NCBI GenBank assembly: GCA_963823565.1
Contig: CAWGLR010000003.1
Span: forward strand, 744,001 to 808,000
Source of the DNA: RHKX01 sp963823565
Lineage (GTDB): Bacteria > Actinomycetota > Thermoleophilia > Solirubrobacterales > 70-9
DNA: 64,000 nucleotides
Direction: 5' to 3'
In this document: positions 7,760-15,196 of the stretch, piece by piece
How the letters are laid out: each line of letters starts with the position of its first letter
Position numbering within the stretch: the first letter of the stretch is position 1
Position numbers and translations under genes: made by a program
Notes under the pieces: model-generated
Told to the model about the DNA's origin: nothing
The model's database searches: none
What the model saw: the letters and a program-made list of their open reading frames with translations, nothing else

Positions 7760-8215
7760 CTACTCCGGCCGGATCCGCTGCCAGATCGCGGCGAGCCGGT
7801 CGAGGTCCCGCGCCGGGATGTGGTCGAGGAAGTGCTCGCGGACGCCGCGGAGGTGGGTCGGCCGGGCCTCGCGGAAGAGCGCGCGCCCCTCGTCGGTGAG
7901 CTGCGCGTAGGTGCCGCGGCGGTCGAGGTCGCAGGAGTGCCGCTCGACGAGCCCGCGAGCGGCCAGTCGGTCGACCAGGCGGGTGAGACCGCTGCGACTG
8001 AGCAGCAGCCGGTCGGCCAGCTCGCCCATGCGCAGGCCGTGCTCGGGTGCGTCTGCGAGGTGCAGCAGCACCTCGTAGGAGACCAGGGGGAGGCCGTGCT
8101 CGCGCTCGAGCTCGGCGTCGAGCTGCGCGATCACCTGTCGGTGGGTCACGAGGAACCCGCCCCAGGCCGCGAACTCACGCTCGCTCAGGTTGACTTCGCC
8201 GGTGGTTTCGGGCAT
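7760..8215 (-). CDS. MarR-family transcriptional regulator (MhqR-like)
   Basis: 151 residues of the winged-helix MarR fold: dimerisation helices at both ends, recognition region MGELADRLLLSRSGLTRLVDRLAARGLV, and wing DLDRRGTYAQLTDEGRALF. It is divergent from a ring-cleaving dioxygenase/esterase pair whose Bacillus counterparts (mhqO/mhqD) are controlled by MhqR and respond to quinones. Two TTGC-N4-GCAA palindromes in the shared promoter region (8236-8251 and 8323-8336) are likely its operators, one for autorepression and one for the catabolic pair. Effector identity is inferred from context only. Confidence 0.9.
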   Translation of the reverse strand: MPETTGEVNLSEREFAAWGGFLVTHRQVIAQLDAELEREHGLPLVSYEVLLHLADAPEHGLRMGELADRLLLSRSGLTRLVDRLAARGLVERHSCDLDRRGTYAQLTDEGRALFREARPTHLRGVREHFLDHIPARDLDRLAAIWQRIRPE

Positions 8216-8235
8216 GCGCCCATTCTACCCGACAA

Positions 8236-8251
8236 CGTTGCAGTCGCAACG
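8236..8251. promoter_or_regulatory. MarR operator candidate 1
   Basis: CGTTGC-AGTC-GCAACG, perfect 6-bp arms, 20 bp upstream of the marR start. It shares the TTGC-N4-GCAA core with the site at 8323-8336. Confidence 0.7.
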
Positions 8252-8296
8252 ACCTACCCGCGTCGGCGGGCGCCCCTGGCGGCGAGCCACCGGCCC

Positions 8297-8324
8297 TTGA
8301 CCGGCCATCGATCCCCGATATAGT
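8297..8324 (+). promoter_or_regulatory. Promoter of the dioxygenase/esterase operon
   Basis: TTGACC (8297-8302) and TATAGT (8319-8324), 16-bp spacer. The -10 overlaps the second TTGC-N4-GCAA palindrome. Confidence 0.7.
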
Positions 8325-8336
8325 TGCGTGTGCAAA
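8323..8336. promoter_or_regulatory. MarR operator candidate 2
   Basis: GTTGC-GTGT-GCAAA, matching the 8236-8251 palindrome in core sequence and spacing and overlapping the -10 of the operon promoter, as expected for repression by promoter occlusion. Confidence 0.7.
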
Positions 8337-8362
8337 TACCTAGCGAGGGAAGCGAGACGGAG

Positions 8363-9274
8363 ATGAAGCTCGAGGGCATCCACCACATCACCGCGATCAC
8401 CGCCGACGCGCAGGACAACATCGACTTCTACGCCGGCGTGCTGGGGCTGCGGCTGGTCAAGAAGACCGTCAACCAGGACGACCCGAGCGTCTACCACCTC
8501 TTCTATGCGGACGAGCGCGGCAGCGCCGGCGCCGACATCACCTTCTTCGAGTTCCCCGGGGTCCCCACGGGCCGAGCCGGCGACGGCATGGTCCACACGG
8601 TCGGGTGGCGCGTCGCGGCGCCGGAGGCGCTCGACTTCTGGAGCGAGCGTCTCGGCGATCGGGGGATCGCAACCGAGCGCGACGGCGACGTCCTCCGCTT
8701 CGAGGACCCGGAGGGGCTCGGGATCGAGCTTCGCGCCGGCGCCGGCGACGATCCGCTGATCGCCGAGCACCCCGAGGTTCCCCGCGAGCACGCGCTGCAG
8801 GGCTTCGACGGTGTCCGCGCCTACTCGTCGGTCCCCGAGCGCAGCCGCGAGCTGCTGAGCGCGCTCGGCTTTGCCGGCGGCGAGCGGGAGTGGGAGGCCC
8901 GCGGCAGCCGACGCGGCGGCCTCTACGTCTACGACGAGGCGCCGGCGGAGCGGGGCCTGCAGGGCGCCGGGACGGTCCACCACGTCGCCTGGGCGTCGAC
9001 GATGGAGGAGCACGAGGCCTGGCGCGAGCGCGTCATCGCCGGCGGCGGCCGGCCGACGCCGGTGATCGACCGGTTCTACTTCCGCTCGATCTATTTCCGC
9101 GAGCCGAGCGGCGTCCTCTTCGAGATCGCGACGCTCGGGCCCGGGTTCGACGTCGACGAGCCGATGGAGTCGCTGGGCGAGCACCTCTCGCTGCCGCCCG
9201 ACTACGAGCACTTGCGCGAGCAGGTCGAGGCGAACCTGAAGCCGGTCCACAGCCCGCGGCAGGTGCGGGCGTGA
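8363..9274 (+). CDS. Ring-cleaving dioxygenase, VOC/glyoxalase superfamily (MhqO-like)
   Basis: 303 residues with two vicinal-oxygen-chelate modules. Module 1 begins KLEGIHHITAITADAQDNIDFY and module 2 contains GTVHHVAWASTMEEHEAW. Metal-ligand candidates are the His at residues 7-8, the His of VHHVAW and the Glu of VLFEIAT. The family opens aromatic rings or handles (hydro)quinone-type compounds. The ATG at 8363 is chosen over an upstream in-frame TTG because homology begins there. The stop overlaps the next start as GTGA, so it is translationally coupled to the esterase. A MarR-type operator sits on its promoter. Confidence 0.9.
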   Translation: MKLEGIHHITAITADAQDNIDFYAGVLGLRLVKKTVNQDDPSVYHLFYADERGSAGADITFFEFPGVPTGRAGDGMVHTVGWRVAAPEALDFWSERLGDRGIATERDGDVLRFEDPEGLGIELRAGAGDDPLIAEHPEVPREHALQGFDGVRAYSSVPERSRELLSALGFAGGEREWEARGSRRGGLYVYDEAPAERGLQGAGTVHHVAWASTMEEHEAWRERVIAGGGRPTPVIDRFYFRSIYFREPSGVLFEIATLGPGFDVDEPMESLGEHLSLPPDYEHLREQVEANLKPVHSPRQVRA

Positions 9275-9939
9275 GCGCCGGCCTCGCCTGGCTCGGCGTC
9301 GACCTGCGGCTCCGCGAGCCGGACGGTGAGCCGGAGGGTGCGCTCGTCCTCAATCACGGGCGCGCCGCCGACGAGAACGACCTGTTCCCGCTGCTCGACG
9401 CGATCGATCCCGACCGGCGGCTCCTCGGCGTCACGACCGGAGCGCCGATCCAGGGGCTGCCTCCGGGCGGGCGCCATTGGTACGTCGTCGAGCGCGTCGG
9501 CTACCCCCACGCCGACACCTTCGCCCGCAGCTACGCGGCGCTGGGCGAGCGCCTGGACGGCCTCCTCGCTGAGCGCGGCATCGACTGGTCGCGGACGCTC
9601 GTCGGCGGGTTCTCGCAGGGCACGGTGATGTCCTATGCGCTCGGCCTCGGCGAGGGCCGTCCCGTCCCGGCGGGGATCCTCGCCAACAGCGGCTTCATCC
9701 CCGAGGTCGAGGGCTGGAGCGCCGATCTCGAAGGGCGCCGCGACCTGCCGGTCTTCATCCATCACGGCACCGCCGACCCGGTGATCTCCGTCGACTTCGC
9801 CCGCTCAGCCCGCCGGCGACTCGAGGCGGCCGGGATCGAGCCCGTCTACCGCGAGACCGGCGCCGGCCACTGGCTGCCGCCGGAGATCGTCGGCGAGCTG
9901 CGGGACTTCGCGGCGGCCGGCGTTCCGGCCCGAGCCTAG
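9271..9939 (+). CDS. Phospholipase/carboxylesterase-like alpha/beta hydrolase (MhqD-like)
   Basis: 222 residues with a GTG start overlapping the upstream stop (GTGA). Alpha/beta-hydrolase triad: Ser115 in GGFSQG, Asp169 in HGTADP, His200 in GAGHWLP. NHGRAADENDLFP near the N-terminus provides the oxyanion region typical of carboxylesterase/YpfH-type enzymes. The pairing with a VOC dioxygenase behind a MarR operator matches the azoreductase/dioxygenase/esterase regulons of quinone stress. It ends tail to tail with a GST-like gene (4-bp overlap). Confidence 0.9.
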   Translation: MSAGLAWLGVDLRLREPDGEPEGALVLNHGRAADENDLFPLLDAIDPDRRLLGVTTGAPIQGLPPGGRHWYVVERVGYPHADTFARSYAALGERLDGLLAERGIDWSRTLVGGFSQGTVMSYALGLGEGRPVPAGILANSGFIPEVEGWSADLEGRRDLPVFIHHGTADPVISVDFARSARRRLEAAGIEPVYRETGAGHWLPPEIVGELRDFAAAGVPARA

Positions 9940-10676
9940 GAGCGGGCCGGCACCCACCCCGCGGGGAAGGCTCCCGCAGGAATCCGGCCCGGGTAGTCGG
10001 GGAAGAGCCGATGGCCGAGCTCTCCGGCGGGGCGGTCGGCGAGCAACTCGTCGAGGTCGCCGATCGTGCCGAGGACCCGCAGCGTCGAGGCGATCTGGAG
10101 GTCGGCCGCGTTCGGGCTCGCGCCGCCGATGATCCCGCGCTCGACGAGCTCGTCCACGTGGTCGAGCTTCGCCGGCAGGCCGGCCAGCGCCTCGGCGATC
10201 CGGACCGCGGTCAGCTCGTGGTAGCGCCACGCCGCCCGCAGGAACTTGATCGCGAAGTCGGTCCCGGCCGGGTCGAGCGGCTCGCCGCCGGCCATCGTCC
10301 CCAGCGACTCGGGCCGGAAGTGCAGCGCGCCCCAGCCGAGGTCGCGGCCGGACTGCTGGAGCTCCTCGTCTCCCCAGCGCTCCGCCTCGCGGACCTCCTC
10401 GGCGATCTCATCCGGGAACAGCGGCGGATCGGGCGCGAGCTCCTCGAGCTTCGCCATGATCGCCCGCGATCCGTGGACCGCCTCGCCGTCGACGACGATC
10501 CCCGGCACCGTCCCGTTGCCGGGCCCGTAGATCGCCTCCATCTTCTCGGTGTGGACCCCGGGGCCGACGTCCACCTTCTCGAACTCCAGGCCCTTCAGCC
10601 GGAGCGCCGCCTCGGCGGCTCGCGAGGGGTGGGAGGGCGGGACGAAGTGCAGGGTGATCGAGGGAGATGGGCTCAT
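9936..10676 (-). CDS. Glutathione S-transferase-like protein
   Basis: 246 residues. The N-terminal thioredoxin-fold domain (ITLHFVPPSHPSRAAEAALRLKGLEFEKVDV, cis-Pro in GTVPGIVVDGEAVHGSRAIMAKLEE) is followed by an all-helical C-terminal domain, as in GSTs. The catalytic Cys/Ser/Tyr is not obvious; SHPSR occupies the usual position. Actinobacteria often lack glutathione, so the cosubstrate is uncertain. The gene is divergent from the PII gene. Confidence 0.8.
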   Translation of the reverse strand: MSPSPSITLHFVPPSHPSRAAEAALRLKGLEFEKVDVGPGVHTEKMEAIYGPGNGTVPGIVVDGEAVHGSRAIMAKLEELAPDPPLFPDEIAEEVREAERWGDEELQQSGRDLGWGALHFRPESLGTMAGGEPLDPAGTDFAIKFLRAAWRYHELTAVRIAEALAGLPAKLDHVDELVERGIIGGASPNAADLQIASTLRVLGTIGDLDELLADRPAGELGHRLFPDYPGRIPAGAFPAGWVPARS

Positions 10677-10703
10677 GGCCGGACTCTATGGCCCCGTTGC
10701 GGA

Positions 10704-10709
10704 TAGGCT
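10704..10709 (+). promoter_or_regulatory. -10 element of the PII-amt operon (leaderless type)
   Basis: TAGGCT lies 9 nt before the GTG start of the PII gene with no Shine-Dalgarno between, so transcription probably begins at or next to the start codon. Confidence 0.5.
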
Positions 10710-10718
10710 CGCGACGTC

Positions 10719-11072
10719 GTGAAGCTCGTCGTGGGGATCGTGCGCCCGGAGAAGGCCAACGACGTGCTGGAGTCGCTCTATCGCGCCGAGGTCCGGGGTG
10801 TCTCGATCAGCCGCATCCAGGGTCACGGTGGCGAGCTCGACCGCGTCGAGACCTATCGCGGCACGACCGTGAAGATGGGCCTCGCGGAGAAGGTCCGCTT
10901 CGAGGTCGCGGTCTCCGACGAGTTCGTCGAGCCGGCGGTCGAGGCGCTCTGCGCGGGCGCCCGGACGGGCGAGGTCGGTGACGGGAAGATCTTCGTCCTG
11001 CCGCTGGACCGCGTCGTCCGGATCCGCACCGGCGAGACCGACGACGGCGCGGTGACGCCGGTTCGCAAGTGA
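10719..11072 (+). CDS. glnK: PII-family nitrogen regulatory protein
   Basis: 117 residues with a GTG start. PII trimers bind ATP/ADP and 2-oxoglutarate and regulate AmtB and nitrogen enzymes. The beta-alpha-beta core (MKLVVGIVRPEKANDVLESLY) and the ATP-loop GDGKIFVLPL are present. The T-loop reads GHGGELDRVETYRGTTVKM: Tyr46 is kept, but Val replaces Tyr51, the residue uridylylated or adenylylated in many PII proteins, so control by that modification is unlikely. The stop overlaps the amt start (GTGA), the classic glnK-amtB arrangement. Confidence 0.93.
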   Translation: MKLVVGIVRPEKANDVLESLYRAEVRGVSISRIQGHGGELDRVETYRGTTVKMGLAEKVRFEVAVSDEFVEPAVEALCAGARTGEVGDGKIFVLPLDRVVRIRTGETDDGAVTPVRK

Positions 11073-12376
11073 CCGTGATCCCGCCGGCGGCCGCAGCCGA
11101 GGTGAGCGGCGGCGATACCGCGTGGATGCTGGTGGCGACCGCCCTGGTGATCCTCATGACCCCCGCGCTCGGCCTCTTCTACGCCGGCCTGGTTCGCTCC
11201 AAGAACACCCTCAACACGTTCATGATGTCCGCGGCGGCGCTCGGCGTCGCCCTGATCGCCTTCGCCGCCGTCGGGTACTCGATCGCCTTCGACGGTGGGG
11301 AGGGGGGCATCCTCGGCGGGCTCGGCAACCTGATGCTCAACGGCGTCGCCTTCGAGCCGCGGGAGGGCACGGCGATCCCCGAGCTCCTCTTCTTCGCGTT
11401 CCAGGCGAGCTTCTGCATCGTCACCACGGCGCTCGTGTCGGGCGCCGTCGTCGAGCGGATTCGCTTCGGGCCGTTCCTGATCTTCGCTGCGCTCTGGTCC
11501 ATCCTCGTCTACTCGGTGCTCGCCCACTGGGCGTTCGGCGGCGGCTGGCTGCAGGACGGCGGCACGCTCGACTTCGCGGGCGGGGTCCCGGTCGAGATGG
11601 GCTCGGGGTTCTCCGCGCTCGCGGCGGCGCTGGTCATCGGCGCGCGCAAGGACTACGGGCGCCAGGCGCTGCTGCCGCACAACGCCATCTACGTCCTCCT
11701 CGGCGCCGGGCTGCTCTGGTTCGGCTGGTTCGGCTTCAACGGCGGCAGCGGGTTCTCCGCCGGCGAGTCCGGCGTGCTCGCCTTCGTCAACACGCTCCTG
11801 ACGCCGGCCTGCACCCTCGTCGTCTGGTTCCTCCTCGACCTGATCCGGGGCGGCAAGGTGACGGCGATCGGCGCCGCCACCGCGATCGTCGTCGGCTGCG
11901 TCGGGATCACCCCGGCCGCGGGCTACATCAGCCCCGCCTGGGCGATGGCGCTGGGCGCGCTCGCGGCCGTTCCCAGCTACGCGCTCATCGTGATCCGCCC
12001 GCGGACCCGGGTCGACGAGACCCTCGACGTCCTCGCCGCCCACGGGCTCGCGGGCCTGACCGGCATCCTCTTCATCGGCTTCTTCGCCCAGGCGGACTGG
12101 AACGGGGTCGCCGACGGGCTCGCCTACGGCGACGCCGCCCAGCTCGGCCACCAGGCGCTCGCCGTCCTCGTCGCCCCCGCCTACGCCTTCGGGATGACCT
12201 ACCTGCTGCTGCGACTCATCGGCTTGTTCACGCCGCTGCGCGCGTCCGCCCACGAGGAGGCGCTCGGGATGGACGTCGTCCAGCATGGCGAGGAGGCGTA
12301 CGTCACCGGCGAGGGCGCGATCCTCGTCGTTCCCGAGGACGGCGAGGAGCTGCCCCGGCTGACCCGATCCGGCTGA
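11069..12376 (+). CDS. amt: Ammonium transporter (Amt/MEP/Rh family)
   Basis: 435 residues, about 11 hydrophobic helices. The N-terminal segment GDTAWMLVATALVILMTPAL is followed by GLFYAGLVRSKNTLN, the Amt signature. Later segments FGWFGFNGGS and AAHGLAGLTGILFIGFFAQ contain conserved pore/gating regions. It imports ammonium across the cytoplasmic membrane under PII control. The 4-bp overlap with the PII gene indicates a translationally coupled operon. The tail after helix 11 (EEALGMDVVQHGEEAYVTGEG) is the cytosolic segment contacted by PII in the family. Confidence 0.96.
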   Translation: MTVIPPAAAAEVSGGDTAWMLVATALVILMTPALGLFYAGLVRSKNTLNTFMMSAAALGVALIAFAAVGYSIAFDGGEGGILGGLGNLMLNGVAFEPREGTAIPELLFFAFQASFCIVTTALVSGAVVERIRFGPFLIFAALWSILVYSVLAHWAFGGGWLQDGGTLDFAGGVPVEMGSGFSALAAALVIGARKDYGRQALLPHNAIYVLLGAGLLWFGWFGFNGGSGFSAGESGVLAFVNTLLTPACTLVVWFLLDLIRGGKVTAIGAATAIVVGCVGITPAAGYISPAWAMALGALAAVPSYALIVIRPRTRVDETLDVLAAHGLAGLTGILFIGFFAQADWNGVADGLAYGDAAQLGHQALAVLVAPAYAFGMTYLLLRLIGLFTPLRASAHEEALGMDVVQHGEEAYVTGEGAILVVPEDGEELPRLTRSG

Positions 12377-12393
12377 GCCGTCCGCCCACCATG

Positions 12394-12407
12394 CGAACAT
12401 GCGTTCG
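12394..12407 (+). promoter_or_regulatory. SOS (LexA) box overlapping the radical SAM start codon
   Basis: CGAACATGCGTTCG is a full CGAAC-N4-GTTCG LexA palindrome, a stronger match than the lexA box itself. Its last base is the G of the GTG start of the downstream gene. Confidence 0.85.
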
Positions 12408-13489
12408 TGCGGTGGGAAGGCCAGGCAACCGACAAGGAGGCGGAGCGGCGCCTCCCCGGGCTCGCCGTCGGCGGCGTCACCCGGACCTTCGACGCGCCCG
12501 AGGCGATGGGCGTCCGCTTCCACGAGGTCGAGGCGAAGTCCGCCCTCAACCGGGTGCCGGGGAACGGGCTGCCGTTCGCGTGGACGGTGAACCCGTATCG
12601 GGGCTGTTCGCACGCGTGCACCTACTGCTTCGCCCGCCCCACCCACCGCTACCTCGACCTCAACGCCCGCGAGGACTTCGAGCGGGAGATCGTCGTCAAG
12701 GTCAACGTGCCGGAGCGGCTGCGGGTCGAGCTGGCGCGGCCGTCATGGAAGGGGGAGCTGGTCGCGCTCGGCACGAACACCGACCCGTATCAGTGGGTCG
12801 AGGGGCGGTACGGGCTGACCCGCGCGGTCTGGGAGGTGATGCTCGAGGCGCGGAATCCGGCGTCGGTGCTGACGAAGTCGCCGCTGATCACCCGCGACAT
12901 CGACCTGTTCCGCGCGCTGAGGGACGTCGCCGGATTCCAGGCGAGCCTGTCGATCCCGACCCTCGACGAGGCGGCGTGGCGCGCGACCGAGCCGCGGACG
13001 CCGCACCCGCGCAAGCGGATCGAGGCGGTGGCCGAGCTCAGCGACGCCGGCATCCCGGTCGGGGTGCTGATCGCGCCGCTGATGCCGGGGATCAACGACT
13101 CGCCGCAGCAGGTCGAGCGCATCCTCGAGCTGCTGGCCGACGCCGGGGTCGACAGCGTCGGCGGCATCGGCCTACACCTGAAGGGCGAGGTGCGGGAGAT
13201 CTTCCTCGACTGGCTGCGCTCGCAGCGCCCGGACCTCGTCGACCGCTACGAGGAGCTCTATGCGGGCGGCGCCTTCCTGCCGGCGGCCGAGCGCAAGCGG
13301 CTCCAGCGGCTGGTGACGACTGCGCGCCGCAACTCAGGGGTCGCGGGCTCGGACTTCCGCGAGCGGACGAAGCGGGAGCGGGCGCGGCGGGGGCGCGAGG
13401 TCGTTCGAGTGACTCGCCGCAGGCCTGCCCGCAGCAGGAAGGACGCGCCGAGAGAGGAGGGGGTCAGCTCCCAGGACTCGCTGTTCTGA
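12407..13489 (+). CDS. Radical SAM protein, Rv2578c / SplB-like
   Basis: 360 residues. The [4Fe-4S] motif CxxxCxxC is at Cys67, Cys71, Cys74 (RGCSHACTYCFARPTH), followed by LALGTNTDPYQWVE and TKSPLITRDIDLF, typical of COG1533 proteins related to spore photoproduct lyase. The family is associated with DNA repair, but the reaction is not established for this branch. The GTG start at 12407 shares a base with a perfect LexA box, so the mRNA is probably leaderless and induced by DNA damage. The 3' end overlaps the convergent acyl-CoA synthetase gene by 26 bp. The basic C-terminal tail (RERTKRERARRGREVVRV) is typical. Confidence 0.92.
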   Translation: MRWEGQATDKEAERRLPGLAVGGVTRTFDAPEAMGVRFHEVEAKSALNRVPGNGLPFAWTVNPYRGCSHACTYCFARPTHRYLDLNAREDFEREIVVKVNVPERLRVELARPSWKGELVALGTNTDPYQWVEGRYGLTRAVWEVMLEARNPASVLTKSPLITRDIDLFRALRDVAGFQASLSIPTLDEAAWRATEPRTPHPRKRIEAVAELSDAGIPVGVLIAPLMPGINDSPQQVERILELLADAGVDSVGGIGLHLKGEVREIFLDWLRSQRPDLVDRYEELYAGGAFLPAAERKRLQRLVTTARRNSGVAGSDFRERTKRERARRGREVVRVTRRRPARSRKDAPREEGVSSQDSLF

Positions 13490-14912
13490 GCTCCGCGCGG
13501 CGGACCTTGCCGCTGGCGGTCTTCGGCAGCGAGTCGGCGAACTCGACGATCCGCGGGTACTTGTAGGGGGCGGTTTCGGCCTTGACGTGCTCCTGGAGCT
13601 CGCGCGCCATCTCCGGCCCGGGCTCGCCGGAGCGGAGGACCACGACCGCGCGCACGACCGAGCCCCGCTCGGCGTCGGGCGCGGCGACCGCCGCCGCCTC
13701 GGCGACGGCGGGATGGCTCACCAGGGCGGACTCGACCTCGAAGGGGCCGATCCGGTAGCCGGCGGAGACGATGACGTCGTCGGCGCGGCCCTCGAACCAG
13801 AGGTAGCCGTCCTCGTCCTCGCTCACCTGATCGCCGGTCCGCCACCACTCCTCGGCGTATGGATCGGACCCGATGTAGTGCCCGAAGAACGTCGGGCAGC
13901 TCGCGTGCCGGAGCAGCAGCTCGCCGTCCTCGATCCGCAGGTCGATACCCGGCAGCGGCTTGCCCATCGACCCGTCGCGGATCGGCTCGCCGACGATCGA
14001 CCCGGTCAGCGCTCCGGTCTCCGTCTGCCCATAGCCGTCGTGGATCTCGAGCCCCATCTCCTCGCGGAACGCGCGGATGACCTCGGGGTTCAGCGGCTCG
14101 CCGGCCGAGACGAGCCGGCGCAGGGCCGGGAGCCGGCGCAGCTCGGTCCGCTTGGCGAGCATCCGGTACTCCGTCGGCGCCTGGCAGAGGACGTTGACTC
14201 CCTCGCGCTCGCAGACGTCGAGTCGCTCCTCGGGATGGAAGCGGCCGGCGACGACCATCGCCGTCGCGCCGCAGAGCCAGGGCGCGATGAAGCTGTTGCG
14301 GGCCGACTTCGACCAGCCGCTCGCGGCAGTGCACCAGGCGAGCTCCCCGGGCCGGGCGCCGAACCAGTGCTCGGCCTGCAGCCGCTGCCCGGTCAGGTAC
14401 GACTGCGTGTGGACCGCCGCCTTCGGCTCCCCGGTGGTGCCGGAGGTGAAGATGATCACCGCCGGGTCGCTGGGGTCGAGCTCCACCACCTCGGCAGGCG
14501 GCGCCTGCGGCCGCTCCTCGTCGAGGATCCCGCGCAGCTCCTCGAGCCCCATCGTCGGCACGGAGCCGGGCAGTCGCCCGAGCAGGTCCTCCTCGCCGAT
14601 CGCGATCGCGGGCTCGGCGATGTCGACGCGGAGCTCCAGATCCTTGTCACGGAGCTGGGTGTTGCACGGCAGCGCGACGGCGCCGATCCGGAAGCAGGCG
14701 AGCATCGAGAGCACCCACTCGACCCGGTTGCCGACGAGCGTCATCAAGACGTCACCGCGCGAGACCCCACGTGCCTGGAGGGCGCCGGCGAGGCCGGCGC
14801 TGCGGGCGATCAGCTCCCCGAAGCCCCAGACGCGCCTGCCGCTCTCGTCGATCGCCACGAGCGCCGGGCGGGCGGCGGGGAAGCCTTCGAGTACGTCCTC
14901 GACGAAGTTCAT
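13464..14912 (-). CDS. AMP-forming acyl-CoA synthetase
   Basis: 482 residues of the adenylate-forming (ANL) superfamily. P-loop IIFTSGTTGEPKAAVHT, A5 motif DGYGQTETG, A7 WWRTGDQVSEDEDG, hinge FEGRADDVIVSAGYRIGPFEVE, and the C-terminal catalytic Lys in LPKTASGKVRR. It activates a carboxylic acid to its acyl-CoA; the sequence resembles acetyl-, medium-chain or benzoate-type ligases and the substrate is open. The start at 14912 is where homology begins; the frame extends further upstream without support. It follows the ferredoxin gene by 35 nt in a likely sucC-sucD-ferredoxin-ligase operon. Confidence 0.9.
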   Translation of the reverse strand: MNFVEDVLEGFPAARPALVAIDESGRRVWGFGELIARSAGLAGALQARGVSRGDVLMTLVGNRVEWVLSMLACFRIGAVALPCNTQLRDKDLELRVDIAEPAIAIGEEDLLGRLPGSVPTMGLEELRGILDEERPQAPPAEVVELDPSDPAVIIFTSGTTGEPKAAVHTQSYLTGQRLQAEHWFGARPGELAWCTAASGWSKSARNSFIAPWLCGATAMVVAGRFHPEERLDVCEREGVNVLCQAPTEYRMLAKRTELRRLPALRRLVSAGEPLNPEVIRAFREEMGLEIHDGYGQTETGALTGSIVGEPIRDGSMGKPLPGIDLRIEDGELLLRHASCPTFFGHYIGSDPYAEEWWRTGDQVSEDEDGYLWFEGRADDVIVSAGYRIGPFEVESALVSHPAVAEAAAVAAPDAERGSVVRAVVVLRSGEPGPEMARELQEHVKAETAPYKYPRIVEFADSLPKTASGKVRRAELRTASPGS

Positions 14913-14947
14913 GCGAGCGGCGGCAACGCTATCGCCGGCCCCTCGCC

Positions 14948-15196
14948 CTAGCGCTCGAGCTCGGTCCCGTCGTAGAGCTTGCGAACCGTTACCGCGCCGG
15001 GCGGCGAGGCCTCGAGGCAGAGCTTGCAGAGCACGCACTCGTCGAGGTTCTCGCGGACGATCGTCGTCCGGCCGTCGACTTCCGCGTAGATGTCGACGGG
15101 GCAGACCTCCGCGAGCTTCTTGGCGAGCTCGGGGTCGCCTGCGGCCTCGTCGCTCACCTCGACGTCGATGAAGATTCCGTGGAGCTCTTCGCTCAT
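14948..15196 (-). CDS. FixX-like ferredoxin
   Basis: 82 residues. Four cysteines: Cys32 in VCPVDIY and Cys54, Cys57, Cys60 in ECVLCKLC. A CP followed by CxxCxxC, with Ser at the usual fourth position (LEASPPGAV), is the pattern of FixX/ETF-quinone-oxidoreductase-type ferredoxins, suited to one [4Fe-4S] cluster. It probably acts as a small electron carrier in the cytoplasm. Its ATG overlaps the stop of the upstream CoA ligase alpha gene (ATGA), so the two are translationally coupled, which is unusual for a TCA-cycle operon. Confidence 0.85.
   Translation of the reverse strand: MSEELHGIFIDVEVSDEAAGDPELAKKLAEVCPVDIYAEVDGRTTIVRENLDECVLCKLCLEASPPGAVTVRKLYDGTELER

Noticed and set aside
10853..12646. 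597-codon reverse frame over the PII-amt genes
   Set aside because: GC-skewed shadow of the forward genes; low complexity with no recognisable motifs.
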